Shown: one piece after another, positions 27,731 through 38,869 of the stretch
Position numbering within the stretch: position 1 is the stretch's first letter
How the letters are laid out: every line of letters starts with the position of its first letter
Origin: Chromobacterium aquaticum
Lineage (GTDB): Bacteria > Pseudomonadota > Gammaproteobacteria > Burkholderiales > Chromobacteriaceae
Length of the DNA stretch: 44,550 nt
Reading direction: 5' to 3'
Assembly (NCBI RefSeq): GCF_021129195.1
Contig: NZ_JAJOHW010000006.1
Location: 1 to 44,550 of the forward strand
The notes under the pieces: generated by a model
Told to the model about the DNA's origin: nothing
Seen by the model: the letters and a program-made list of their open reading frames with translations, nothing else
Databases searched by the model: none
Position numbers and translations under genes: made by a program

Positions 27731-29038
27731 ATGCAAGTACAGCTGGAAACATTGAGCAATCTTGAGCGCCGCATGAACATCGCCCTGCCGCTGGCAGCCA
27801 TCGACGCGCAAGTGGCCGAGCGCCTGAAGCGCGTAGCCCGCAACGCCAAGATCCAAGGTTTCCGCCCGGGCAAGGCTCCGTTGAAGATCGTGGAAATGAA
27901 CTACGGCGCCCAGGTGCGTGAAGAAGTGATGGGTGAACAGGTTCAACAGGGTTTCTACTCCGCCGTGAGCGAGCAGAAGCTGCGCGTTGCCGGCTACCCG
28001 CGCTTTGAGCCGGTGGCCGCCGGCGACGACAAGGAAAGCTTCAAGTTCGCCGCCACTTTCGAGGTTTACCCGGAAGTGAAGGTAGGCGAACTGGCCGGCA
28101 AGGAAATCGAGAAGCCGCTGACCCCGGTGAGCGATGCCGAGATCGAGAAAACCATCGACATCCTGCGCAAGCAGCGCACTCGCTACAACCGCGTTGAGCG
28201 CGAAGCCGCCGCCGGCGACCGCGTGATCATCGACTTCAAGGGCGCCATCGACGGCGTGGCCTTCGAAGGCGGCTCTTCCGAGAACTTCCCCTTCGTGCTG
28301 GGCCAGGGCCAGATGCTGGCCGAGTTCGAAGCCGGCGTCACCGGCATGAAGGAAGGCGAGATCAAGAGCGTGGAAGTGAGCTTCCCCGAGGACTACCATG
28401 GCAAGGACGTGGCCGGCAAAACCGCCGTGTTCGAGATCCTGCTGAAGAACGTGGCTGAAGCCGTGCTGCCGGAAGTGAACGATGAGTTCGCCAAGCAACT
28501 GGGCATCGCCGACGGCGACGTGGAAAAAATGCGCGCCGAAATCCGCAAGAACGTCGAGCGCGAAGTGAAGCGCCGCCTGCAGGCCCGCACCAAGGAAAAC
28601 GTGATGCAGGCGCTGCTGGACGCCACCGAGATCGAACTGCCGAAAGCCCTGGTCAGCCTGGAAATCGGCCGTCTGGTCGAGCAGGCCCGTCGCGACTTGC
28701 AACAGCGCGGCATGAACGTCAAGGACATGCCGTTCCCGCCGGAACTGTTCGCTCAGCAAGCCGAGCGCCGCGTGGCCCTGGGTCTGATCCTGTCCGAAGT
28801 AGTGGAATCCAACAAGCTGGAAGCCAAGCAGGATCAAGTCAAGGCCATGATCACCGAGTTCGCCGACAGCTACGAAGATCCGGCTGAAGTGCTGACCTGG
28901 TACTACGCCAGCCCGGATCGCCTGGAAGGCCCGACCTCCATGGTCCTGGAAGACAATGTGGTTGAATTTGTGCTGTCCAAGGCCAATGTTGTAGAGAAAG
29001 AATTGTCCTTCGACGCCCTGATGGGCAACAACGCCTGA
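27731..29038 (+). CDS. tig: Trigger factor
   Basis: Ribosome-bound chaperone and prolyl isomerase that meets new chains at the exit tunnel. 435 residues. Order: ribosome-binding domain (about 1-115) with the FRPGKAP signature, where it docks on L23; the FKBP-type PPIase (about 150-245) with GDRVIIDFKG, FVLGQGQMLAEFE and FPEDYHGKDVAGK; then the C-terminal helical arms. AAGGA lies seven bases before the ATG. First gene of the tig-clpP-clpX series, with 18 bp to clpP. Confidence 0.98.
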   Translation: MQVQLETLSNLERRMNIALPLAAIDAQVAERLKRVARNAKIQGFRPGKAPLKIVEMNYGAQVREEVMGEQVQQGFYSAVSEQKLRVAGYPRFEPVAAGDDKESFKFAATFEVYPEVKVGELAGKEIEKPLTPVSDAEIEKTIDILRKQRTRYNRVEREAAAGDRVIIDFKGAIDGVAFEGGSSENFPFVLGQGQMLAEFEAGVTGMKEGEIKSVEVSFPEDYHGKDVAGKTAVFEILLKNVAEAVLPEVNDEFAKQLGIADGDVEKMRAEIRKNVEREVKRRLQARTKENVMQALLDATEIELPKALVSLEIGRLVEQARRDLQQRGMNVKDMPFPPELFAQQAERRVALGLILSEVVESNKLEAKQDQVKAMITEFADSYEDPAEVLTWYYASPDRLEGPTSMVLEDNVVEFVLSKANVVEKELSFDALMGNNA

Positions 29039-29056
29039 TAACAGCTGGAGTGGCCG

Positions 29057-29689
29057 ATGAAATCGATGATGGAACCTCAAGGTCTGGGCCTGGTGCCCAT
29101 GGTGGTGGAACAAAGCGGCCGCGGCGAGCGCGCGTATGACATCTACTCGCGTCTGCTGAAGGAACGCATCGTGTTCCTGGTGGGCCCTGTCACGGATGAG
29201 TCGGCCAACCTGGTTGTGGCGCAGATGTTGTTCCTTGAGTCGGAAAACCCGGACAAGGACATTCACTTCTACATCAACTCGCCGGGTGGGTCGATTACCG
29301 CGGGCATGTCCATTTACGACACGATGAACTTCATCAAGCCGGATGTCTCCACCCTGTGCATCGGCCAGGCCGCCAGCATGGGCGCTTTCCTGCTCGCCGC
29401 CGGCGCCGCGGGCAAGCGTTTCGCGCTGGCCAACAGCCGGGTGATGATTCACCAGCCGCTGCTGTACGGCGGCGGCCTGTCCGGCCAGGTCACCGATATC
29501 GAAATCCATGCGCGTGAACTGGTCAAGGTCAAGGCCAAGATGAACGAACTGCTGGCCAAGCATAGCGGCCAGCAGCTGGAGCGCGTGGTGGCCGACACCG
29601 AGCGCGACAACTTCATGTCCGCCGACGAGGCACAGGCTTACGGCTTGATCGACAAAGTGCTGACGTCCCACAAGGACGTGACAGCTTAA
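29057..29689 (+). CDS. clpP: ATP-dependent Clp protease proteolytic subunit
   Basis: The serine peptidase of ClpXP and ClpAP. 210 residues with a short N-terminal propeptide, as is usual. Seen: the catalytic Ser107 in [11 protein letters not shown] and His132 in SRVMIHQPL, with [20 protein letters not shown] before them. It assembles into two stacked heptamer rings. It is 18 bp after tig and 19 bp before clpX, the standard operon. Confidence 0.98.
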   Translation: MKSMMEPQGLGLVPMVVEQSGRGERAYDIYSRLLKERIVFLVGPVTDESANLVVAQMLFLESENPDKDIHFYINSPGGSITAGMSIYDTMNFIKPDVSTLCIGQAASMGAFLLAAGAAGKRFALANSRVMIHQPLLYGGGLSGQVTDIEIHARELVKVKAKMNELLAKHSGQQLERVVADTERDNFMSADEAQAYGLIDKVLTSHKDVTA

Positions 29690-29708
29690 GGAGCGATGGA
29701 ATCCGCCA

Positions 29709-30983
29709 ATGGCTGACAAGAACAGCAATGAAAAGCTTCTCTACTGCTCTTTCTGCGGCAAGAGCCAGCATGAAGTCCAGCGCCTGATCGCAGGGCCGCA
29801 GGTCTTCATCTGCAATGAATGCGTCGAGCTGTGCAACGACATCATTCGCGAGGAGCTGGAGAAGGGCGTCGGCGATGCCGCGTCCGTCTCCGAAGACCGT
29901 CCGCTGCCGACGCCGCAGGAAATCCGCGCGGACCTGGACCAGTACATCATTGGCCAGGACTTCGCCAAGAAGACCCTGTCGGTGGCGGTGTACAACCACT
30001 ACAAGCGTCTGAACAGCCCGGCCAGCAAGAACGAGGTCGAGCTGGCCAAGAGCAACATCTTGCTGATCGGCCCGACCGGCTCCGGCAAGACCCTGCTCGC
30101 CCAGTCGCTGGCGCGTTTGCTGGACGTGCCCTTCGTCATCGCCGACGCCACCACGCTGACCGAAGCGGGTTATGTGGGCGAGGATGTCGAGCACATCATC
30201 CAGAAGCTGCTGCAGAAGTGCGATTACGACGTGGACAAGGCCCAGCGCGGCATCGTCTACATCGACGAGATCGACAAAATCTCGCGCAAGTCTGAAAACC
30301 CGTCCATCACCCGCGACGTATCGGGCGAGGGCGTGCAGCAGGCGCTGCTGAAGCTGATCGAGGGCACCGTGGCCTCGATTCCGCCGCAGGGCGGCCGCAA
30401 GCATCCGAATCAGGAATTCATCCAGGTGGACACCACCAATATCCTGTTCATTTGCGGCGGCGCTTTCGACGGGCTGGAGAAGATCATTCGCCAGCGCTCG
30501 GAAAAGGGCGGCATCGGCTTCGGCGCCGACATCAGCTCCAAGGACGACGGCAAGAGCCTGTCCATGCTGTTCCAGGAAGTGGAGCCGCAGGATCTGATCC
30601 GTTTCGGTCTGATTCCGGAACTGATCGGCCGCCTGCCGGTGGCTGCGACGCTGGAGGAGCTGGACGAGGAAGCGCTGGTCACCATCCTGACCCAGCCGAA
30701 GAACGCGCTGATCAAGCAGTACCAGAAGCTGTTCTCGATGGAGTCGGTGGAGCTGGAAGTGCGTCCGTCCGCCTTGCGCGTGATCGCCAAGCAGGCGCTG
30801 AACCGCAAGACCGGCGCGCGCGGCCTGCGTTCCATTCTGGAACGGGCGCTGCTCGACACCATGTACGAGCTGCCGTCCATGGCCGACGTGGAAAAAGTGG
30901 TGGTAGATGAAAAGGTTATCGACAAGGGCGACAAGCCGCTGTTCATCTATCGCGACAAGGACGATAAGGCGCAGTCGGCCTGA
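29709..30983 (+). CDS. clpX: ClpX, ATPase subunit of ClpXP
   Basis: AAA+ unfoldase that recognises degrons such as ssrA tails and feeds ClpP. 424 residues. Seen: the N-terminal zinc site C13-x2-C16 and C35-x2-C38 (CSFCGKSQ and CNECVELC), Walker [13 protein letters not shown], Walker [11 protein letters not shown], the substrate pore loop GYVGED, and the sensor-2 ARG in [18 protein letters not shown] precedes the ATG. A terminator 22 bp after its stop ends the tig-clpPX operon. Confidence 0.98.
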   Translation: MADKNSNEKLLYCSFCGKSQHEVQRLIAGPQVFICNECVELCNDIIREELEKGVGDAASVSEDRPLPTPQEIRADLDQYIIGQDFAKKTLSVAVYNHYKRLNSPASKNEVELAKSNILLIGPTGSGKTLLAQSLARLLDVPFVIADATTLTEAGYVGEDVEHIIQKLLQKCDYDVDKAQRGIVYIDEIDKISRKSENPSITRDVSGEGVQQALLKLIEGTVASIPPQGGRKHPNQEFIQVDTTNILFICGGAFDGLEKIIRQRSEKGGIGFGADISSKDDGKSLSMLFQEVEPQDLIRFGLIPELIGRLPVAATLEELDEEALVTILTQPKNALIKQYQKLFSMESVELEVRPSALRVIAKQALNRKTGARGLRSILERALLDTMYELPSMADVEKVVVDEKVIDKGDKPLFIYRDKDDKAQSA

Positions 30984-31004
30984 TAGACCGCCGCGCTTCC
31001 GGAG

Positions 31005-31028
31005 ACCGCCCAAACCGGGCGGTTTTTT
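31005..31028 (+). terminator. Rho-independent terminator of clpX
   Basis: ACCGCCC (31005-31011), loop AAACC, GGGCGGT (31017-31023), then a T run to 31028. It separates clpPX from lon. Confidence 0.93.
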
Positions 31029-31063
31029 ATTTGTAGAGCCGGAAATCTGATTTAGTATGGGGG

Positions 31064-31092
31064 TGTTGAATTTTGTCGTCCGCCCCCCATCT
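31064..31092 (+). promoter_or_regulatory. Sigma-32 (heat-shock) promoter of lon
   Basis: The -10 CCCCATCT (31085-31092) fits the sigma-32 consensus CCCCATNT exactly. TGTTGAAT (31064-31071) resembles the -35 CTTGAAA, with 13 bases between. It is 35 bases before the lon ATG and just after the clpX terminator, so lon has its own heat-shock control. Confidence 0.75.
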
Positions 31093-31126
31093 CCCAAGCA
31101 TTGTTTCATAAGCAAGGTTAGGTGAT

Positions 31127-33544
<2,418 letters not shown>

Positions 33545-33582
33545 GAATCATGGCCTTAGCCGAACGTTGAATAACTTGTGTT

Positions 33583-33637
33583 CAAGCGGCTTTCCAGCGG
33601 GTTTGCGAAATGGCAAAATGCCCGTCAAAGCCGCTTG
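33583..33637. repeat. Long inverted repeat between lon and hupB
   Basis: CAAGCGGCTTT (33583-33593) and AAAGCCGCTTG (33627-33637) are perfect 11-bp arms; the enclosed region also folds (CGGG/CCCG and TTTGC/GCAAA). No T run follows. The right arm overlaps the TTGACA of the hupB promoter, so it may be an operator, or a hairpin protecting the lon mRNA end. Confidence 0.65.
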
Positions 33638-33664
33638 ACACAAGGATTTCGCCCTTGCTATAAA
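33635..33664 (+). promoter_or_regulatory. Strong sigma-70 promoter of hupB
   Basis: A consensus TTGACA (33635-33640), an 18-base spacer and TATAAA (33659-33664) preceded by TGC. It sits about 55 bases before the hupB start. Confidence 0.85.
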
Positions 33665-33718
33665 GCAAGCGGTTTTTATCCGAATTACGTAGACCGAGAA
33701 CGACGAAAGGGGACTTAC

Positions 33719-33988
33719 GTGAACAAGTCTGAACTGATTGATGCTATTGCCGCTGAGGCCGATATCTCCAAAGCTGCCGCCGCCAAGGCGCTGGATGGCA
33801 TGGTGGCTGCTGTAACCGACGCTCTGAAAAAGGGCGACACCGTGACGCTGGTGGGCTTCGGCACTTTCTACGTTGGCGAGCGCGCAGAACGCAGCGGCCG
33901 CAACCCGAAAACCGGCGAAACCATCAAGATCCCGGCAGCACGTTCGCCGAAGTTCCGTGCTGGCAAGGCACTGAAAGACGCGCTATAA
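33719..33988 (+). CDS. hupB: DNA-binding protein HU-beta
   Basis: Nucleoid protein that bends and packs DNA as a dimer. 89 residues, standard. It starts with GTG ([11 protein letters not shown], read as Met) with AAAGGGG about eight bases upstream; earlier in-frame codons add a non-family extension. Seen: the arm signature [42 protein letters not shown]. Its TAA stop falls within a perfect TATAAT box that probably starts the tRNA transcript. Confidence 0.97.
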   Translation: MNKSELIDAIAAEADISKAAAAKALDGMVAAVTDALKKGDTVTLVGFGTFYVGERAERSGRNPKTGETIKIPAARSPKFRAGKALKDAL

Positions 33989-33989
33989 T
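33961..33989 (+). promoter_or_regulatory. Probable promoter of the tRNA-Val/tRNA-Asp unit
   Basis: A perfect TATAAT (33984-33989) overlaps the hupB stop codon; the -35 region 17 bases upstream is poor (TGGCAA). The sequence after the box is GC-rich (TAGCGGCC), a discriminator of the kind seen in stringently controlled stable-RNA promoters. Next comes a hairpin (33996-34023), then the tRNAs. Confidence 0.55.
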
Positions 33990-34032
33990 TAGCGGCCTTG
34001 GCAGCCTCTAAGGGCTGGCAAGGTGTTTCGAG

Positions 34033-34108
34033 GGGCGTTTAGCTCAGTTGGTAGAGCGTCTGCCTTACAAGCAGAATGTCGGCGGTTCGACTCCGTCAAC
34101 GCCCACCA
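34033..34108 (+). tRNA. tRNA-Val (anticodon TAC)
   Basis: 76 bases with an encoded CCA end. Acceptor GGGCGTT pairs with AACGCCC; D arm GCTC/GAGC; anticodon stem TCTGC/GCAGA around CTTACAA (anticodon at 34066-34068); T arm GGCGG-TTCGACT-CCGTC with one G-T pair. Confidence 0.97.
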
Positions 34109-34114
34109 CAGTCC

Positions 34115-34191
34115 GGAGCGGTAGTTCAGTTGGTTAGAATACCGGCCTGTCACGCCGGGGGTCGCGGGTTCGAGTCCCGTCCGCTCCGCCA
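34115..34191 (+). tRNA. tRNA-Asp (anticodon GTC)
   Basis: 77 bases with an encoded CCA. Acceptor GGAGCGG pairs with CCGCTCC, discriminator G; anticodon stem CCGGC/GCCGG around CTGTCAC (anticodon 34149-34151); T arm GCGGG-TTCGAGT-CCCGT. It lies 6 bases after tRNA-Val and is certainly co-transcribed. Confidence 0.97.
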
Positions 34192-34199
34192 GAACTCAC

Positions 34200-34237
34200 A
34201 AAAAGGTGAACGAACTACAGCGTTCACCTTTTTTTTT
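34200..34237 (+). terminator. Rho-independent terminator of the tRNA unit
   Basis: AAAAAGGTGAACG, an eight-base loop, CGTTCACC, then nine Ts. A strong terminator only 26 bp before the ppiD ATG, so ppiD must depend on read-through or a promoter hidden in this short space. Confidence 0.95.
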
Positions 34238-34263
34238 GACAAGGGTGGCTCAAGCCAATCGCC

Positions 34264-36099
34264 ATGTTCGAGTTTGTCCAGAACAATAAAGTCTTCATTC
34301 AGGTTGTCTTGGGAGCTGTCGCGTTGACCTTCGTGGGCTTCGGCGTAGGCAGTTATGAAGCAGCTTCCGACGACCCTTATCTCGCCAAGGTGGGTTCCGC
34401 CAAGATTTACAAGCGCGATCTGGATCGGGCATTGGAAGGCCAGCCCACCGATTCCGCCAGCCGCCAGGCCGCGCTGGAAAACCTGATTCGCCAAGAGCTG
34501 CTGCTGTCCGACGCGCATGACCGTGGCGTCACCGTCAGCCCCGAGCAGTTGCGCAAAGTCATCGCCTCCATTCCAGCCTTCCAGGACAACGGCAAATTCA
34601 GCCCGGAACGCTACCGCGAATTCCTGCAGAACCGCTATCCGTCGCCCGAGGCCTTCGAGACCCAGATCAAGCGCGACATCGTGCTGCAAAGCCAGCTGAC
34701 CGGCATCGCCGGCACCGAATTCGTCGCGAATACCGTGGTCAGCCGCCTGGCCGGCTTGTTGGGCGAGGGCCGCGAAGTGCGCGCGCTGCTGCTGAAGCCG
34801 GCGGACTTCGCCTCTGAGGTCAAGACCGACGACGCTGCGCTCAAGGCTTACTACGACGCCAACGCCAAGCGCTTCCGCCTGCCGGAGCAGGTGAAGCTGG
34901 ACTACGTGCTGCTGTCCCAGGACGCCTTGGCGCAAAGCGTCAAGCCCAGCGACGCCGAGCTGCAGAAGTACTACGAACAGCACAAGGCCGAGTTCAGCAA
35001 TGAACAGCGCCGCGCGTCCCACATTCTGCTGACCGTGCCCAAGGACGCCAAGCCGGAGCAAAAGGCCAAGATCAAGGCCGAGGCCGAGGCCTTGCTGAAG
35101 GAAGTGCGCGCCAATCCGGCCCGCTTCGCCGAGCTGGCCAAGGCCAAGTCGCAAGACCCGGGCTCCGCCGCCAATGGCGGCGATCTGGGCTTCTTCGATC
35201 GCGGCATGATGGTCAAGCCCTTCGACGACGCGGTGTTCCGCATGCAGCCGGGCCAGATCAGCGAGGTGATCACCACCGACTTCGGCTATCACATCATCAA
35301 GCTGGCGGAAGTGAAGTCGCGCGACTTCTCCGAGGTCAAGGCGGCGATCGCCGAGAAGCTGCAGCGTCAGCAGGCCGGCAGCCTGTTCCGCGCTCAGGCG
35401 GACAAGCTGGCCGAACTGGCTTATCAGCAGGGCGATTCGCTGAAAGCGATCGCGGAACAGCTGAAGCTGCAGCCGCAGCATTCGGATTGGCTGGGGCGCG
35501 ACAAGCCGGCGACGGACGCATTGCTCAACAGCCCGAAAGTGCTGGAAGCGGCGTTCAGCGAAGACGTGCTGAAGAAAAAGCACAATAGCGAGCCGGTGGA
35601 CATCGGCAATGGCCGCCTGCTGGTGCTGCGCGTGGCCGATCATCAGCCGGAACGCCAGCAGAAGCTGGACGAGGTGCGCGACGCGATCAAGGCGGAGCTG
35701 GTGGCCAAGGAAGGCGCCAAGCTGGCCGAGAAAAAGGGGCAGGCGCTGTTGGCCGAGCTGAAGGCGGGCAAGGGCGAGGGCAAGGCCTGGGGCGAAGCCA
35801 AGACCGTGCTGCGCCGCGATCCGGCCGGTCTGCCGATCGCCGATGCGCGCGCGGTGTTCGCCACCCAGGCGGGCAAGCTGCCGGCTTTCGCCGGCGCCAA
35901 GCGCGACAACGGCGATTACGCGCTTTATCGCATCGACAAAGTGATCCCGGCTCCGGCCGCCAGCGAGGCCGAGCGTGGCCAGCTGGGCGCCATCCTGGGC
36001 GAGATGAACGCCAATGCCCAGCTGTCCAGCTATCTGGATACCCTGCGCCAGAAGTACAGCGTCACCATGGGCAAGCAAGGCTTGGCCGACGCGCAGTAA
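34264..36099 (+). CDS. ppiD: Peptidyl-prolyl isomerase/chaperone PpiD
   Basis: Membrane-anchored periplasmic chaperone near the Sec translocon. 611 residues: short cytoplasmic start, one membrane anchor (about 10-31, [20 protein letters not shown]), SurA-like N-terminal domain with RQEL and [16 protein letters not shown], a parvulin domain (about 255-355: [41 protein letters not shown]), then a helical C-terminal part. The parvulin core looks complete, although PpiD parvulin domains are often weak isomerases. Standard neighbour of hupB in Proteobacteria. Confidence 0.95.
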   Translation: MFEFVQNNKVFIQVVLGAVALTFVGFGVGSYEAASDDPYLAKVGSAKIYKRDLDRALEGQPTDSASRQAALENLIRQELLLSDAHDRGVTVSPEQLRKVIASIPAFQDNGKFSPERYREFLQNRYPSPEAFETQIKRDIVLQSQLTGIAGTEFVANTVVSRLAGLLGEGREVRALLLKPADFASEVKTDDAALKAYYDANAKRFRLPEQVKLDYVLLSQDALAQSVKPSDAELQKYYEQHKAEFSNEQRRASHILLTVPKDAKPEQKAKIKAEAEALLKEVRANPARFAELAKAKSQDPGSAANGGDLGFFDRGMMVKPFDDAVFRMQPGQISEVITTDFGYHIIKLAEVKSRDFSEVKAAIAEKLQRQQAGSLFRAQADKLAELAYQQGDSLKAIAEQLKLQPQHSDWLGRDKPATDALLNSPKVLEAAFSEDVLKKKHNSEPVDIGNGRLLVLRVADHQPERQQKLDEVRDAIKAELVAKEGAKLAEKKGQALLAELKAGKGEGKAWGEAKTVLRRDPAGLPIADARAVFATQAGKLPAFAGAKRDNGDYALYRIDKVIPAPAASEAERGQLGAILGEMNANAQLSSYLDTLRQKYSVTMGKQGLADAQ

Positions 36100-36120
36100 G
36101 TTCGGCGCAAGGCCAAATGG

Positions 36121-36153
36121 ACCGCCGCCAGCGATTGCTGACGGCGGTTTTTT
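36121..36153 (+). terminator. Rho-independent terminator of ppiD
   Basis: ACCGCCGCCAGC and GCTGACGGCGGT pair with one mismatch around GATT, followed by six Ts. Confidence 0.9.
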
Positions 36154-36270
36154 ATTGTGCTGGCGCTTTGGGCGCGCGTGCTTTGCTTATTTGCTTATAA
36201 CCCCTAGTATTAAAAGATGGCGACTTTGGCGTCGGATGCGACAAATACCGGTTTTTTTGGGTGGCGGGTA

Positions 36271-36299
36271 TTGACTGGAAACGAAAATAGATGTTCAAT
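36271..36299 (+). promoter_or_regulatory. Promoter of the metNIQ operon
   Basis: TTGACT (36271-36276) and TTCAAT (36294-36299) are 17 bases apart, 14 bases before the riboswitch. The remaining 36154-36270 is AT-rich with no gene visible. Confidence 0.55.
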
Positions 36300-36312
36300 C
36301 ATAAACAAATTT

Positions 36313-36358
36313 AGTCGCCGATTTGAACACAGCTTGCGGGCGTAAAACAGCTAAAGCG
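36313..36358 (+). promoter_or_regulatory. SAM-II (SAM-alpha) riboswitch
   Basis: Binds S-adenosylmethionine and lowers expression of methionine genes. Seen in order: P1 arm CGCC (36316-36319), the conserved GATTTGA, ACAGCTTGC in the loop, closing P1 arm GGCG (36339-36342), then TAAAACAGCTAAAGC, the 3' strand that forms the pseudoknot. This order and wording (GAUUUG, GCUUGC, UAAA, GCUAAAG) is the SAM-II pattern as I recall it. It sits directly upstream of metNIQ, the expected target. A covariance-model search was not possible. Confidence 0.82.
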
Positions 36359-36361
36359 TGG

Positions 36362-36398
36362 GTAAGCAGACCCAGGACGTGATCCAGCATCTGCTTAC
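36362..36398 (+). other. Hairpin between riboswitch and terminator
   Basis: GTAAGCAGA (36362-36370) and TCTGCTTAC (36390-36398) form a perfect 9-bp stem with a 19-base loop. It could be part of the expression platform, passing the SAM signal from the aptamer to the terminator. Confidence 0.6.
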
Positions 36399-36436
36399 AG
36401 CAATCTCGATTCAGCAGTGATTCCGAAGATTCCCAT

Positions 36437-36476
36437 GCAAGGCCCGCCGGCTCCAATCGGCGGGCCTTGTGCTTTT
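36437..36476 (+). terminator. Leader terminator before metN
   Basis: CAAGGCCCGCCG (36438-36449) pairs perfectly with CGGCGGGCCTTG (36458-36469), followed by TGCTTTT. It ends directly before the GGAG ribosome site of metN (36477-36480). With the riboswitch upstream this looks like an attenuator, although the T tract is short. Confidence 0.75.
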
Positions 36477-36488
36477 GGAGTGTTTGGA

Positions 36489-37226
36489 ATGATTCATCTA
36501 CAGAATGTCCGCAAGCGGTTTCGCCACCCCGAGGGTGGCTGGTTCGACGCGGTGACGGAAACCTCTCTGACCATCCGCCCGGGTGAAGTCTTCGGCCTGA
36601 TCGGTTTTTCCGGCGCCGGCAAGTCCACCTTGCTGCGGCTGATCAATTTGTTGGAACGCCCGGACCACGGCGCGGTCATCGTCGACGGCGAAGACCTGAC
36701 CAGCTTGTCCGCCAAGGCGCTGCGCCGCGCGCGCCAGAACATCGGCATGGTGTTCCAGCAATTCAATCTGATGGCCAACCGCACCGTGGCCGGCAATGTC
36801 GCCTTTCCGCTGGAAGTGGCCGGCTGGTCCAAGGCGGATATCGACAAGCGCGTCAATGAATGCCTGGAAGTGGTGGGCCTCTTGGACCGCGCCAACCATT
36901 ACCCGGCGCAATTGTCCGGCGGCCAGAAGCAGCGTGTCGGCATCGCCCGCGCGCTGGCGCCCAATCCCAAGGTGATCCTGGCCGACGAGCCGACCTCGGC
37001 GCTGGACCCGAAAACCACCCAGGCGGTGCTGGAGTGCCTGAAGGACATCAATCAGCGCTTTGGCGTCACCATCGTCATCGTCACCCATGAAATGGGCGTG
37101 GTGCGGGCGATCTGCCACCGCGCGGCGGCGCTGGACGCCGGCCGGGTGGTGGAAGTGGTGGAAGTGTCGAACAATGTCGTGGCGGCGGATTCCGATCTGG
37201 CGCGCTCGCTGCTGGAGGCCGCGTAA
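36489..37226 (+). CDS. metN: Methionine ABC transporter ATPase, without regulatory domain
   Basis: Energises uptake of methionine with MetI and MetQ. 245 residues. Seen: Walker [11 protein letters not shown]-loop MVFQQFNLM, signature LSGGQKQR, Walker [13 protein letters not shown] and the H-loop IVTHEM. E. coli MetN has about 343 residues because of a C-terminal domain that binds methionine and shuts the transporter (trans-inhibition); this protein stops right after the ATPase. The start at 36489 has GGAG 8 bases upstream; an earlier in-frame ATG (36417) would read through the terminator. The stop overlaps the metI start. Confidence 0.95.
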   Translation: MIHLQNVRKRFRHPEGGWFDAVTETSLTIRPGEVFGLIGFSGAGKSTLLRLINLLERPDHGAVIVDGEDLTSLSAKALRRARQNIGMVFQQFNLMANRTVAGNVAFPLEVAGWSKADIDKRVNECLEVVGLLDRANHYPAQLSGGQKQRVGIARALAPNPKVILADEPTSALDPKTTQAVLECLKDINQRFGVTIVIVTHEMGVVRAICHRAAALDAGRVVEVVEVSNNVVAADSDLARSLLEAA

Positions 37227-37912
37227 TGGATGCCGCAACCCTGAACGAAGCCGTGCAGAACCTGGTGAGCATGGGACCGGAGATCTGGCAGGCGCTGCAG
37301 GAAACCATGGTGATGCTGGGCCTGGGCTTGAGCGCCGCCATCTTGCTGGGCGGTCCGCTCGGCATCGTGCTCTATCTGACCCAGCCGGGTCAGCAATTCG
37401 CCAACCGCGCGCTGAACGGCGTGCTGGGCTGGACGGTGAACCTGGTGCGTTCCTTCCCCTTCATCATTCTGATGGTGTCGCTGGTGCCGCTGACGCGGGT
37501 ACTGGTGGGCAGCACCATAGGCCCCATCGCCGCCTCGGTGCCGCTGGCCTTCGCCGCGATTCCGTATTTCGGCCGCCTGGTCGAGCAGACGCTGCGCGAG
37601 ATTCCGCGCGGCGTGGTGGAAGCGGCCGAGGCGATGGGGGCCAGCCCGCTGCAGATCATCTGCAAGGTGCTGATCAATGAAGCCCGTTCCGGCCTGATTT
37701 CCAGCCTGACCATCCTGACCATCAGCTTCCTCAGCTATACCGCGGTGGCGGGGGTGGTGGGCGGCGGCGGCATTGGCGATCTGGCGATCCGTTACGGCTA
37801 TTACCGTTACCAGACCGATGTAATGGTGGCCATGGTGCTGCTGCTGGTGGCGCTGGTGCAGATCATCCAACTGCTGGGCAACCGCCTGGCGGCCAAGCTG
37901 GACAAACGTTGA
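37226..37912 (+). CDS. metI: Methionine ABC transporter permease
   Basis: The membrane channel of the methionine importer, a homodimer. 228 residues with about five to six membrane helices. Seen: the LVRSFPFIILMVSLVPLTR region and the EAA coupling loop EAAEAMGASPLQIICKVLINEA that contacts MetN, plus YTAVAGVVGGGGIGDLAIRYGY, a MetI hallmark. Its ATG overlaps the metN TAA, so translation is coupled. Confidence 0.96.
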   Translation: MDAATLNEAVQNLVSMGPEIWQALQETMVMLGLGLSAAILLGGPLGIVLYLTQPGQQFANRALNGVLGWTVNLVRSFPFIILMVSLVPLTRVLVGSTIGPIAASVPLAFAAIPYFGRLVEQTLREIPRGVVEAAEAMGASPLQIICKVLINEARSGLISSLTILTISFLSYTAVAGVVGGGGIGDLAIRYGYYRYQTDVMVAMVLLLVALVQIIQLLGNRLAAKLDKR

Positions 37913-37978
37913 CATCCGCCGGCACCTGGCGCCGGCAGGGTGAACCCTTTATCTATCAATGACAAGCAGGAGAAACAG

Positions 37979-38788
37979 ATGCGCAGATTCGTGATCAAGG
38001 CAGTGGCGGCTTCGGTATTGGGACTGGCGGTGGCCGGCGCGGCGCTGGCGGCGGACCCGGCCAAGAAGGATATCGTGATCGGCACCACCGTCGGCGACTT
38101 CGGCGATATGGTCAAGCAGTCGATCAAGCCCATCCTGGAAAAGCAGGGTTATAAGGTCAAGCTGGTGGAATTCACCGACTATGTGCGTCCGAACCTGGCC
38201 TTGCAGGAAGGCGCGCTGGATGTGAATGTATTCCAGCACAAGCCCTATCTGGACAACTTCGCCAAAGAGCACAAGCTGAGCCTGAAAGAGGCGTTCCAAG
38301 TGCCGACCGCGCCGCTGGGCGTTTACGCCGGCAAGGTCAAGGCCTTGAAGGACGTCAAGGTGGGCTCCACCGTGGCCGCGCCCAACGATCCGTCCAACTT
38401 CGCCCGCGCGCTGGTGATGCTGGCCGACCTGGGCTGGGTCAAGCTGAAGCCGGGCATCAATCCGCTGACCGCTTCCGAGCGCGACATCGCCGTCAATGTG
38501 AAGAAGATCAAGATCATTCCGCTGGAAGCCGCGCAACTGCCGCGTTCGCGCAGCGACGTGGACTTCGCGGTGATCAACGGCAATTTCGCCACCAGCTCCG
38601 GCATCAAGCTGACCGAGGCGGTGTATCAGGAAAAGAGCTACGCCTATGTGAACTGGGGCGTGGTGCGCGCGGCGGACGCCGGCAAGCCCTGGGCCAAGGA
38701 TGTGGTGGCGGCCTACAACTCGCCGGCCTTCCAGGCTTACGCCAAGCAGAAATACGCGGGCTACAAGCTGCCGCAGAACTGGAAATAA
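37979..38788 (+). CDS. metQ: Methionine-binding protein MetQ, soluble form
   Basis: Periplasmic methionine-binding partner of MetNI. 269 residues, NlpA/MetQ family. Signal peptide of about 24 residues ending AALA before ADPAKKD; there is no lipobox cysteine, so unlike E. coli and Neisseria MetQ it seems to be free in the periplasm. Seen: GTTVGDFGDMVK, VEFTDYVRPNLALQEGALDVNVFQHKPYL (ligand pocket), VAAPNDPSNFARAL and the C-terminal VVAAYNSPAFQAYAKQKY. GCAGGAG lies eight bases before the ATG, which is 66 bp after metI. Confidence 0.95.
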   Translation: MRRFVIKAVAASVLGLAVAGAALAADPAKKDIVIGTTVGDFGDMVKQSIKPILEKQGYKVKLVEFTDYVRPNLALQEGALDVNVFQHKPYLDNFAKEHKLSLKEAFQVPTAPLGVYAGKVKALKDVKVGSTVAAPNDPSNFARALVMLADLGWVKLKPGINPLTASERDIAVNVKKIKIIPLEAAQLPRSRSDVDFAVINGNFATSSGIKLTEAVYQEKSYAYVNWGVVRAADAGKPWAKDVVAAYNSPAFQAYAKQKYAGYKLPQNWK

Positions 38789-38869
38789 GCGCGATCGCTT
38801 ATTGACGCGCCGCGGGCGGATGGCCGGCGGCGCAGGATTTCTTGTAACACTCCTGGCTACAAGACTTGA

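Noticed and set aside
36417-36488. Longer metN starting at 36417
   Set aside because: It would translate through the terminator hairpin; the family start with a GGAG site is at 36489.
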